Below are positions 1-6,862 of a DNA stretch of 21,891 nucleotides, one piece after another. Made by a program: the position numbers and the translations under genes. A model generated the notes under the pieces. The model made no database searches. It worked only from the letters and a program-made list of their open reading frames with translations, and was not told where the DNA came from. Position 1 is the first letter of the stretch. Every line of letters starts with the position of its first letter. Origin of the DNA: an uncultured Clostridia bacterium. Lineage in GTDB: Bacteria > Bacillota > Clostridia > JAAYHZ01. The stretch lies in assembly GCA_937894465.1 (NCBI GenBank), contig CALCRE010000057.1, positions 1 to 21,891 of the forward strand. Reading direction: 5' to 3'.

Positions 1-696
1 TATATTTCGGTACTTTCCGGTATGGAGCTAAAAGGGCCAATCGTAAAATTTCTTGCGCCGGAAAAACAACAAGAAATGATTTCAATGCTTGACTTGAAAG
101 AAAATGATACATTGTTCTTCATATGTGATGTTCCTAAGTTGGTTGATAAACTTGCCGGGCAAATTCGTACGGAGCTGGGTAAACGCCTTGAGCTGATTGA
201 TAAGGGCTCCTTTGAAATGTGCTTTATCACTGATTTTCCTATGTATGGTGTGAACGAGGAAACCGGTAAAATTGAATTTACTCACAATCCTTTCTCTATG
301 CCACAAGGAGAGATGCAAGCCTTAAACGAAATGAATCCCTTGGACATTAAAGCCTATCAATATGATATTGTTTGTAATGGTGTTGAACTGTCATCAGGAG
401 CTGTTAGAAACCACCGTCCTGATATAATGATCAAAGCCTTTGAAATTGCCGGTTATACAAAAGAGGATATAGAAAGTAAATTTTCAGCTTTGTTTAACGC
501 ATTTCATTACGGCGCTCCGCCCCATGCCGGGATGGCACCGGGACTTGACCGAATGGTCATGCTGTTGACAGAACAAGAAAGCATTCGTGAAGTTGTGGCA
601 TTCCCAATGAACTCTAATGCACAAGATTTGTTGCTATGTGCACCGAATACGGTGACAGAGCTGCAACTCCGTGAAGCTCATATTAAAATTCGATAG
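1..696 (+). CDS. aspS: Aspartyl-tRNA synthetase, C-terminal part (5' end outside window)
   Basis: Class II aminoacyl-tRNA synthetase that charges tRNA with aspartate. The frame is open from base 1, so the gene starts before the window and only about 231 C-terminal residues are seen. The fragment begins in the GAD insertion domain and then shows the catalytic-core blocks TDFPMY, HNPFSMPQGE, YDIVCNGVELSSGAVR and the class II motif 3 GLDRMVMLL, ending with the QLREAHIKI tail. The NPFSMPQ and NGVELSSGA blocks resemble alphaproteobacterial AspRS and the second AspRS of some Clostridia more than the E. coli type, which has HHPFTSP and NGYEVGGGS. Several enzymes of the former kind are known to be non-discriminating (Asp onto both tRNA-Asp and tRNA-Asn). 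gatC follows after 20 bases, which fits an Asp-tRNA-Asn transamidation role. The residues that decide tRNA discrimination lie in the unseen N-terminal anticodon-binding domain. Confidence 0.95.
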   Translation, partial: YISVLSGMELKGPIVKFLAPEKQQEMISMLDLKENDTLFFICDVPKLVDKLAGQIRTELGKRLELIDKGSFEMCFITDFPMYGVNEETGKIEFTHNPFSMPQGEMQALNEMNPLDIKAYQYDIVCNGVELSSGAVRNHRPDIMIKAFEIAGYTKEDIESKFSALFNAFHYGAPPHAGMAPGLDRMVMLLTEQESIREVVAFPMNSNAQDLLLCAPNTVTELQLREAHIKIR

Positions 697-716
697 GAAA
701 AGGAAGGAGAAACTAT

Positions 717-989
717 ATGATCGACATCAGGGATTATGAAGCGATGGAAAAATTAAGCTTGTCGGAAGCTGAGCGAAATTGGGTATCCTCCTGTGCCGAA
801 CTGTTGTTAAAAAGCTTTGATGAGTTGGAGAAGATCGAAGCTGATGTTGACCCGCTTATCACTGTGTTGGATATATTAAATATTTTCCGGGAAGATGTTG
901 CAGTAAAGAAAGTATCTCGTGAGGAAATCTTGTCCAATGCACCGGAGCAGTACGACGGCTATATACAAGTGCCTAAAACATTGGAATAA
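717..989 (+). CDS. gatC: Asp/Glu-tRNA amidotransferase subunit C
   Basis: Small subunit that wraps around GatA and stabilises the GatCAB complex, which amidates misacylated Asp-tRNA-Asn or Glu-tRNA-Gln. The product is 90 residues, about the usual length. The C-terminal half has the family pattern: an LNIFREDV block near residues 54-61, then SREE..SNAPEQYDGYIQVPKTLE, matching the usual LREDV...REE.L.NAPE..DGYF.VPKVLE consensus. The start is an ATG preceded by AAGGAGAAACT. It sits between aspS and gatA with gaps of 20 and 12 bases, so it is almost certainly in one operon. No oddity was seen in GatC itself, although its partner GatA is degenerate. Confidence 0.93.
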   Translation: MIDIRDYEAMEKLSLSEAERNWVSSCAELLLKSFDELEKIEADVDPLITVLDILNIFREDVAVKKVSREEILSNAPEQYDGYIQVPKTLE

Positions 990-1001
990 AGGAGGGATAT
1001 T

Positions 1002-2078
1002 GTGAATCGAGTAGTTCTGGAAGACTGTATCATGCAAAAAGGCATACCGGTTACAGCCGGCTCAAAAATATTGGAAAATTTCATATCACCTTTGACTGCC
1101 ACTGTGGTTAATAAACTTTTGGATCATGGAAATGTAATTGTCCAAAGAGCAAAAATGTACGAGTTTGGAATTCCCAACTTCTTTACCGATGATTCTGATG
1201 AAATACCGGAAGCGATAAAAGTTGTCAAGGATGGTGTTGCCGATTATTCCTTGTGTAACGATCTGTTTGGCAAATATCGTCGAAATGCCGCTGAAACCGG
1301 ATGTTGTTATATACATCCCACGTATGGGACAGTATCAAGATTCGGTCTTATTCCTTTGGTTTCATCCATGGATCAAATCGGTGTGGTTTGTAAAAGTATA
1401 CCGGAAGGTTTAAAATTATTGTCACAGATCGCCGGAAATGATTTGGAAGATGGTGCAATGTTTCCTGAAAAATTCTATGACTATGCAAAAAACAAACAAA
1501 GCATATCGGTTGGTATTCCCGAATCTATTGTAAACAAAGCCGATCAAGAAACACAAAGTGCCATAAAAGAATTTGCAGAAAAATTTAATTCGGTGAATGT
1601 GGATCTTGAATATTTTGACGTTTACAAACAAGTAATGATGATATTAAGTTGTGCAGAAATCAGTAATAATATCAGCCGATATGACGGGATCAAATTTGGT
1701 TATCGAGCTTCAGGCTACAAGGGTATCGATGACCTATATATCAAAACCCGTTCGGAAGGCCTGGGAGTTGAAACAAAACTTGCAGCCATTATGGGAGCCA
1801 TGGTTTTGTCGAAAAATCAATATACACCTTACTATGAACAAGCGACGAAAATCCGCCGCCTTATAAAAGAATCCTTACGGTTTGATGCGTATGATATAAT
1901 TGTTCTACCGTGCTGTATAAGCGAAGATCCCTATGAAAACCTTTCACTTTTTGCTCTGCCTAATTTGGTGGGATTACCTTGTGCTTCCTTTTCATATAAA
2001 GGGCAAGGTATTCAACTGATTGCAAATGTAAAAAATGAAAACTTGATTTCAACTGCATGGGAGGTGTGCATGGCATGA
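1002..2078 (+). CDS. gatA: GatA-like amidase-family protein lacking the catalytic triad
   Basis: By position (gatC-gatA-gatB) and similarity this is the GatA subunit, normally a ~485-residue amidase that frees ammonia from glutamine. The product is only 358 residues. It uses a GTG start with GGAGGG five bases upstream, so the short N-terminus looks real. Residues 4-10 (VVLEDCI) align with the GIKDNI block, with the catalytic Lys replaced by Glu7. The GGSSGGS motif with the cis-Ser is absent: residues 66-80 run directly into SLCNDLFGK, where the usual SLGSDTGGS nucleophile Ser is Lys91. Flanking blocks are well kept: SKILENF, HPTYGTVSRFGL, SSMDQIG, RYDGIKFGYR, TRSEGLG, LIKESLRFDAYDIIVLP. The frame is uninterrupted and overlaps gatB by 4 bases. 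I infer a retained scaffold without glutaminase activity. A decaying gene is the alternative, but in-frame conservation argues against it. Confidence 0.85.
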   Translation: MNRVVLEDCIMQKGIPVTAGSKILENFISPLTATVVNKLLDHGNVIVQRAKMYEFGIPNFFTDDSDEIPEAIKVVKDGVADYSLCNDLFGKYRRNAAETGCCYIHPTYGTVSRFGLIPLVSSMDQIGVVCKSIPEGLKLLSQIAGNDLEDGAMFPEKFYDYAKNKQSISVGIPESIVNKADQETQSAIKEFAEKFNSVNVDLEYFDVYKQVMMILSCAEISNNISRYDGIKFGYRASGYKGIDDLYIKTRSEGLGVETKLAAIMGAMVLSKNQYTPYYEQATKIRRLIKESLRFDAYDIIVLPCCISEDPYENLSLFALPNLVGLPCASFSYKGQGIQLIANVKNENLISTAWEVCMA

Positions 2079-3511
2079 AATATGAAGTTGTTATGGGTTT
2101 AGAAGTCCATGTGGAGCTAGCCACAGAATCCAAATTGTTTTGCTCTTGCTCTGCAAAGTTCGGAGCAGAGGCTAACGAAAATGTGTGTCCTGCATGTGCC
2201 GGAATGCCCGGAATGCCTGCTGTTACCAATAAAAAGGCTGTAGAGCTTGGAATTGCAGCCGCACTTGTCACCAATAGCGAAATAACAAGAACCATGTTTT
2301 TTGATAAGAAAAACTATTTTTACCCCGACTTGCCGACCGGGTATCAGATTACCCAATTGTTTGCCCCCATCTGCCGTAACGGATGGGTGGAGATTGAAAC
2401 CGGGGAAGGGAAAAAGAAGATCACATTAAAACAAATTCATATTGAAGAGGATGCAGGTAAGTTGGTTCATGACAATCGAACCGGTACATCCTTGGTGGAC
2501 TTTAACCGTGCATCCGTACCTTTGGTTGAGATTGTCAGCAACCCGGATTTTCGCACCGCTGAAGAAGTTGTGACTTATTTGGAAAAACTGAGGTCCCTTT
2601 TAAGCTTTGCCGGTGTTTCCGATTGCAAATTACAAGAAGGCTCCATGCGATGCGATGTGAACATTTCTGTTCGTGAAAAAGGTTCGGACAAGTTGGGTAC
2701 ACGTACCGAGATCAAGAACATGAACTCAATGAAAGCCATTGCCGCCGCAATTGAATTTGAGTCTCAAAGGCATATTGATGCATTGGAAACAGGCAGTGAG
2801 GTTTTAGTTCAGGAAACCCGCAGATGGGATGATAATATTGGCGAAACCTTTTCCATGCGAGAAAAAGAAAATGCAACAGACTATCGATATTTTCCCAACC
2901 CGGAGATTATGCCGATTGTCATTTCTGATGAATGGATCAGCGCAGTTCGGGAAAGTCTTCCCGAAACGGCACAAGATAAATATATTCGTCTGACGCAAAA
3001 ACTGGGCTTGTCCGAGTATGATAGTTCGATCATCACAGGAAGCAAAAACCTTGCAGATATCTTCGACGAAACCATGAAGTATTTTAACAAACCCAAAGAG
3101 GTTGTCAATTGGATTATTGTTGAGTTATTGGCCATTGCCAAAGGTGACAATAAAGGCGGTGACGATGTTAAAATCGATTGCAAAAAGTTTGCAAAACTCA
3201 TTGAGCTTGTTGACAACAACACCATCAACAGGGGAGTGGGTAAAAAGCTACTTTCGCTTGTATGGAAAGAAGGCATCGATCCGGATGTATACGTGAAGGA
3301 AAATAACCTGGGTATGGTCTCCGACACAGATATGATCGGTCAAGTAATCAAAAACATTTTGACAATGCATTCAAAGTCAGTTGATGAATATAAAAGTGGA
3401 AACCAAAAGGTGTTTGGATTCCTCATGGGTCAAGTGATGAGAGAGCTAGGGGGAAAAGCTGATCCCCAGGTCATCAAAAAATTGCTGACCGACCTTCTTG
3501 CAGGAAAATAA
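2075..3511 (+). CDS. gatB: Asp/Glu-tRNA amidotransferase subunit B
   Basis: Kinase-like subunit of GatCAB that phosphorylates the misacylated Asp or Glu on tRNA and amidates it with ammonia. With the ATG at 2075 (GGGAGG ten bases upstream, stop of gatA overlapping as ATGA) the product is 478 residues, the normal length. An upstream ATG at 2057 would add six residues and is less likely. MGLEVHVEL opens the catalytic domain. Cys23, Cys25, Cys38 and Cys41 form the CxC...CPxC zinc site. HIEEDAGKL, DFNRASVPLVEIVS, EGSMRCDVNISVR, GTRTEIKNMNS and RYFPNPE.MPI are all family blocks. The C-terminal YqeY-like tail ends with FLMGQVMRELGGKADPQ, the tRNA-contacting region. The enzyme looks intact, in contrast to GatA. 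Confidence 0.96.
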   Translation: MKYEVVMGLEVHVELATESKLFCSCSAKFGAEANENVCPACAGMPGMPAVTNKKAVELGIAAALVTNSEITRTMFFDKKNYFYPDLPTGYQITQLFAPICRNGWVEIETGEGKKKITLKQIHIEEDAGKLVHDNRTGTSLVDFNRASVPLVEIVSNPDFRTAEEVVTYLEKLRSLLSFAGVSDCKLQEGSMRCDVNISVREKGSDKLGTRTEIKNMNSMKAIAAAIEFESQRHIDALETGSEVLVQETRRWDDNIGETFSMREKENATDYRYFPNPEIMPIVISDEWISAVRESLPETAQDKYIRLTQKLGLSEYDSSIITGSKNLADIFDETMKYFNKPKEVVNWIIVELLAIAKGDNKGGDDVKIDCKKFAKLIELVDNNTINRGVGKKLLSLVWKEGIDPDVYVKENNLGMVSDTDMIGQVIKNILTMHSKSVDEYKSGNQKVFGFLMGQVMRELGGKADPQVIKKLLTDLLAGK

Positions 3512-3530
3512 GAATAATCGGGGAAGCTTA

Positions 3531-4406
3531 ATGAATATTGGTTACGCTTGTTTAGTTGTAGGAGTTCCGGGATGTAAAATTCGAACCTGCACCATAAAGA
3601 ATGCTACGTCTGATGTTTTGTTGAGTTTGATCAAATCAAACATTGAAACATTGGATAATATATTGGACTATAACATACGAACCGGTATTATGCTGTTTCG
3701 TATCAGCTCGGACATCATACCTTTTGGATCACATCCTGTGAATGCACTAAACTGGTGGGATGTATTCAGTGGCAAGCTACAAGAAATCGGGTGTAAAGCA
3801 CAATCAGCCGGGGTGCGTCTTTCCATGCACCCCGGACAATATACCGTATTGAATTCACCGAATCCTGTGGTGGTAAAACGGGCTTTGGATGACTTGAGGT
3901 ACCATGCACGATTTTTGGATGCAATGGGTTTATCCAAGCAACACAAAATCGTTCTACATATCGGTGGGGTTTACGGTGATAAACCGGGGGCCATAAACCG
4001 ATTCATAAAGCAATATCGTTGTTTGGATGAAAATATCCGACAACGGTTGGTGATTGAAAATGATGATCGTCAGTATACCATATCCGAAGTTCTGTCCATA
4101 GGTAAAAATGAGGGTATACCTGTTGTGTTTGATAACCTTCACCATCAGGTGAATCCGGATCACTGTTATACGGATATGGAATGGATCAAAACATGCGCAA
4201 ACACGTGGAAACCGGAGGACGGCCCTCAAAAGATACATTACTCACAACAGAATCCCGGCAAGAGGCCGGGATCTCATTCATATACAATCGATGTAAATAA
4301 ATTTTTGGTGTTTTATGAACGGTTACATAATCAAGATATAGACATTATGCTGGAAGTCAAAGACAAGAATTTATCTGCAATAAAATGTATACGTGCAACG
4401 GTGTAA
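3531..4406 (+). CDS. uvsE: UV DNA damage endonuclease (UvdE/UvsE family)
   Basis: TIM-barrel metalloenzyme that nicks DNA 5' to UV photoproducts and some other lesions, starting an excision route independent of UvrABC. With the ATG at 3531 (GGGGAAG just upstream) the protein is 291 residues, near the usual size. The in-frame ATG at 3498 lies inside the end of gatB and is less likely. Family blocks are RLSMHPGQYTVLNSP (metal-ligand His100), IVLHIGGVYGDK (His143), RLVIENDD (Glu176), VFDNLHHQ (Asp201, His204) and KIHYSQQ (Lys234, His236). The last block has the Lys-x-His spacing of the carboxylated lysine known in the Thermus enzyme. HSYTID and a C-terminal MLEVKDKN (Glu275) follow. The start is 19 bases after the gatB stop, so it is probably the last gene of the aspS-gatCAB operon. 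Confidence 0.94.
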   Translation: MNIGYACLVVGVPGCKIRTCTIKNATSDVLLSLIKSNIETLDNILDYNIRTGIMLFRISSDIIPFGSHPVNALNWWDVFSGKLQEIGCKAQSAGVRLSMHPGQYTVLNSPNPVVVKRALDDLRYHARFLDAMGLSKQHKIVLHIGGVYGDKPGAINRFIKQYRCLDENIRQRLVIENDDRQYTISEVLSIGKNEGIPVVFDNLHHQVNPDHCYTDMEWIKTCANTWKPEDGPQKIHYSQQNPGKRPGSHSYTIDVNKFLVFYERLHNQDIDIMLEVKDKNLSAIKCIRATV

Positions 4407-4408
4407 TG

Positions 4409-4498
4409 CTAATTAGTTCCTGCCTCTATGATTTTTCGTATAACTTTGTAAAGAGGTTTCAACTTTTCATACTCGGTTTTAAATTCCTCATCCTTCAT
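4409..4498 (-). pseudogene. 29-codon remnant resembling the start of a HigA-type antitoxin
   Basis: On the minus strand an ATG at 4498 opens a 29-codon frame ending in TAG at 4409-4411, just past the uvsE stop. It reads MKDEEFKTEYEKLKPLYKVI then RKIIEAGTN. This resembles the N-terminal helix (D.EFK.EY..L.PEY.iIr.iieAR) that precedes the helix-turn-helix in HigA-like XRE antitoxins, which normally run about 90-110 residues. The frame stops where the HTH should begin and no HTH follows, because uvsE occupies the DNA beyond. No toxin gene lies upstream. I read it as a fragment left by a lost toxin-antitoxin module, but a chance short frame cannot be excluded. Confidence 0.35.
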
Positions 4499-4558
4499 TC
4501 GTAATCTTCATTACACCTCGGTGCTCGTTTATGCTAACGGAAGTGAATTAAATTTAGC

Positions 4559-4990
4559 TTACAAAGAAGCTTCAAAGTAATACCAGTGGGATTCTAACTT
4601 CCTTACAATACCCTGATTGTCACCTTCGCCATTCCATTCCCATTCGGTGTGTGATGTCTTAACCACACCATATCTTGAATTTTGAAAAGAAACAGGGACG
4701 TCATCCTTTGAGTAGAAGAAACCATAATAACTTGAAGCAGTAACGATGCCTTTGCTTATAACAATATATTCAACAATCGGATGCTCACCGTTCCACTCGT
4801 TAATCGTAATACCGGAATAAGAAGGCAGTGGTTCGCCTTGGTCGAAATAGTTTTCTATATCATTTATTAACTGTAATCTATGATTGTTGTAGTATCTCAT
4901 TGTGCGTTGCTCGGGATTTTGAATTAATAGCGATGCAACAAAAAGTAATATAATAATAGTGCCTAATGTAATAGAAACTCTTTTCTTCAT
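4559..4990 (-). CDS. Small membrane-anchored protein of unknown function
   Basis: 143-residue protein with two Lys and an Arg near the N-terminus followed by one hydrophobic segment (about residues 7-24), so it is a signal-anchored or exported protein with the rest outside the cell. The outer part has recognisable blocks: YYNNHR, SSYYGFFYSKDDVP, the aromatic-rich TEWEWNGEGDNQG and the ending SHWYYFEASL. I recall similar hypothetical proteins in other Clostridia but no assigned function. The start is supported by AGGAG four bases before the ATG. It lies 60 bases downstream of the aldo/keto reductase gene on the same strand with no terminator seen between them, so read-through from that promoter is possible. 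No catalytic motif was recognised. Confidence 0.75.
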   Translation of the reverse strand: MKKRVSITLGTIIILLFVASLLIQNPEQRTMRYYNNHRLQLINDIENYFDQGEPLPSYSGITINEWNGEHPIVEYIVISKGIVTASSYYGFFYSKDDVPVSFQNSRYGVVKTSHTEWEWNGEGDNQGIVRKLESHWYYFEASL

Positions 4991-5050
4991 GATACTCCTA
5001 ATGGTTAATTAAATAATAAAATCATAATTTTTACTGATAGGTCTTGTTAC

Positions 5051-6205
5051 TTACTTTCCGAACAGTTCTGTTGCTTTTCTCATGTTTTCTATGACGGGAA
5101 CATCAAAAGGACAGTTTTGCTCGCAACTACCGCATTCAATGCAATCTTGTGCCGTATTTTTCATCTCACCGTAATGTCCTGTTACTGTTTCAGGAATGGA
5201 ATCTTCCGAGATCAAAGCCAGATCCAGATACTTTGTCACCGAAGCTATATCAATTTCAGAAGGACATGGCAAGCAATGATTGCAGTACATACATTTACCC
5301 TTCATGGAGTATAATGGTGTTGTGCTCAGTATTGAGGTATAATCTTTTTCTGCATCGCTAATATCGCTATATCGCACTGCTTCGTAAACCTCTTCCTTAG
5401 TGTAGCATCCTACCAAGACGCTTGCGACGCCGGGTCTTGTCAGTGCATAATGTATTAATTGGTGTACAGTGAGCCCTTTCCCAAAAGGTGAAGTTTTGTC
5501 AGATAACAATTGGCCGGCACCTAAACTTTTCATCACGGTGATCCCCACACCGGACTTTTCACAAGTTTGATACAATAGTGCTCTTGTGGGATCGATGCCT
5601 TTTAAACGATCATTGGAAAATGTGCTCTTTACAAAAAAGTCGTCTGCCTTTGTATCTTCCGGCAACAAGTCATAAGCCGGATTAATACTGAACATCAAAA
5701 CATCAATCAAGCCGGTTTCAATGGCTTTCATCGCGGCGACAGGGTTATGGGAGCTCAGACCGATACTACGGATCACTCCTTTTTCTTTCAGCTTGAGGGC
5801 ATATTCCGCTATACCGGAGTTAATCACATTCTCCCAATCTTCTATGGTATCCACATAGTGAATCATACCGATGTCTACATAATCGGTACGCAGATAGCGC
5901 ATAAAATCTTCAAAACATTGTTTCCCCAAATCTAAATCCCTGGATCGCTTGTACTGTCCATTTTCATAGATTGCACCGATATGTCCTTGTAATAATACCT
6001 TGTCACGAGATCCCTGTAAAGATTTTCCGATGTTTTTGCGGACCTCCGGTTCGGACATAAAGATGTCAAAAATATTAATACCGCATTCAAGAGCAGCTTT
6101 AATGACGCTATCTACAACTTTCTCGTTTTCTCCTTCAAGATGCTCGCACCCTAAGCCAACCTCACTTGCCGATAATCCGCTTCTACCTAAAGATCTGTAT
6201 TTCAT
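5051..6205 (-). CDS. Aldo/keto reductase-fold protein with C-terminal 2x[4Fe-4S] domain
   Basis: 384-residue probable oxidoreductase of unknown substrate. The start at 6205 (MKYRSLGRSGL) is chosen because GGGGG lies eight bases upstream and a promoter predicts transcription starting near 6245, which excludes the upstream in-frame ATG at 6244. Residues 1-290 follow the AKR barrel order (GRSGLSASEVGLG, DYVDIGMIH, IRSIGLSSHNP, VMKSLGAGQL, ALTRPGVASVLVG). Of the AKR tetrad Asp47 and His116 are visible, but the Tyr position falls in DIFMSEPE and the Lys position is His75 (LLQGH), so NADPH-dependent hydride chemistry of the usual kind is doubtful. The C-terminus has CMYCNHCLPCP (Cys305-314) and CIECGSCEQNCP (Cys355-365), giving two ferredoxin-type clusters. 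A subfamily of Fe-S aldo/keto reductases with this layout is common in anaerobes. Confidence 0.9.
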   Translation of the reverse strand: MKYRSLGRSGLSASEVGLGCEHLEGENEKVVDSVIKAALECGINIFDIFMSEPEVRKNIGKSLQGSRDKVLLQGHIGAIYENGQYKRSRDLDLGKQCFEDFMRYLRTDYVDIGMIHYVDTIEDWENVINSGIAEYALKLKEKGVIRSIGLSSHNPVAAMKAIETGLIDVLMFSINPAYDLLPEDTKADDFFVKSTFSNDRLKGIDPTRALLYQTCEKSGVGITVMKSLGAGQLLSDKTSPFGKGLTVHQLIHYALTRPGVASVLVGCYTKEEVYEAVRYSDISDAEKDYTSILSTTPLYSMKGKCMYCNHCLPCPSEIDIASVTKYLDLALISEDSIPETVTGHYGEMKNTAQDCIECGSCEQNCPFDVPVIENMRKATELFGK

Positions 6206-6251
6206 GAAAAAATCCCCCATACAATTCATAATATTTGAATCCATTGATTGA

Positions 6252-6280
6252 ATTGTACTATAGGTTCAAAGGAATTTCAA
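6252..6280 (-). promoter_or_regulatory. Sigma-A type promoter for the Fe-S aldo/keto reductase
   Basis: Minus-strand -35 TTGAAA (6280-6275) and -10 TACAAT (6257-6252) with a 17-base spacer, each one mismatch from consensus. Transcription should begin near 6245, giving a leader of about 40 bases to the ATG at 6205. Confidence 0.6.
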
Positions 6281-6306
6281 ATGTTGTAACGGTATAAGGA
6301 AAAATT

Positions 6307-6335
6307 TAGACTATTAATGATATACTTGATATAAG
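6307..6335 (+). promoter_or_regulatory. Probable promoter for the membrane protein/lipoprotein pair
   Basis: TAGACT (6307-6312), 17-base spacer, TATAAG (6330-6335); four and five matches to consensus. The start would be near 6342, about 27 bases before the ATG at 6369 and just upstream of the AGGTGAG ribosome binding site. It is divergent from the promoter at 6252-6280. Confidence 0.45.
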
Positions 6336-6368
6336 CAGATTTTATGAAAGCAAAGCAGGTGAGCTCAT

Positions 6369-6842
6369 ATGAAAAAACAGAATGTTTCTATCGGTGTTTA
6401 TCAATCGAAACAAGAGCTTGATTGGTCGTTATTTCTAAAAAGAGCATTGTTTTTTACCGTTGCTGTTTTAATCACAAGGGTATGTGTCCGATTGATGGCG
6501 ATGAATCTGTGGTTTCCGATTTTGAAATTGACCGGTTCTCAAGAGATAGCAGATATATTCATGCAAATAAAAACTGCGGATATACGTCCTCCATGGCTGA
6601 TTCCGGTCATCTTTTCACTTATCGTCAGTTTCTTTACAGTAAAAAAGGAAAAAAATATAGAGAATAAGAGAACAAAATCAGTTTTGTTTTATATAGCAGT
6701 CGGTTTAACCGTTTTCATCCTTTTCGTCATTACGTTGTTATTTAGTGTGTATTTAACCAAAGTGAATCAGGTTCGAGTAAGTCATATCATCAAGGTTTTG
6801 TATCCCCTTGTCAAAAGCGGAGCCTTGGACGGTATTTTATAG
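6369..6842 (+). CDS. Small integral membrane protein of unknown function
   Basis: 157-residue protein not recognised as a member of a named family. Three hydrophobic stretches stand out at about residues 22-40, 75-91 and 104-130, giving a probable three-helix membrane protein with a charged loop (KKEKNIENKRTK, residues 92-103) between the last two. The N-terminal 20 residues are hydrophilic. The start is backed by AGGTGAG five bases before the ATG. The lipoprotein gene begins 20 bases after its stop, so the two are very likely co-transcribed and may act together at the membrane. No catalytic motif, cysteine pattern or repeat suggests a mechanism. Confidence 0.75.
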   Translation: MKKQNVSIGVYQSKQELDWSLFLKRALFFTVAVLITRVCVRLMAMNLWFPILKLTGSQEIADIFMQIKTADIRPPWLIPVIFSLIVSFFTVKKEKNIENKRTKSVLFYIAVGLTVFILFVITLLFSVYLTKVNQVRVSHIIKVLYPLVKSGALDGIL

Positions 6843-6862
6843 TATCTTTCGGTGGTGTTTTC

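Noticed and set aside
1222..1866. Frames overlapping gatA in other phases, considered as evidence for a frameshifted full-length gatA
   Set aside because: They do not encode the missing GGSSGGS or DTGGS motifs, and the main gatA frame stays similar to GatA on both sides of the gap, so the loss is not a simple frameshift.
2881..3327. 148-codon minus-strand frame opposite gatB
   Set aside because: It is a shadow of the strongly conserved gatB reading frame with serine/leucine-rich translation typical of antisense frames.
4400..4517. Nine-base perfect inverted repeat GGTGTAATG/CATTACACC flanking the antitoxin remnant, possible ends of a small mobile element
   Set aside because: A 9-bp match at about 100 bases distance is expected several times by chance in a window this size, one arm includes the uvsE stop, and no target duplication is visible.
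6205..6244. Upstream ATG at 6244 as start of the aldo/keto reductase
   Set aside because: The predicted transcription start near 6245 leaves no leader, no ribosome binding site precedes it, and GGGGG fits the ATG at 6205.
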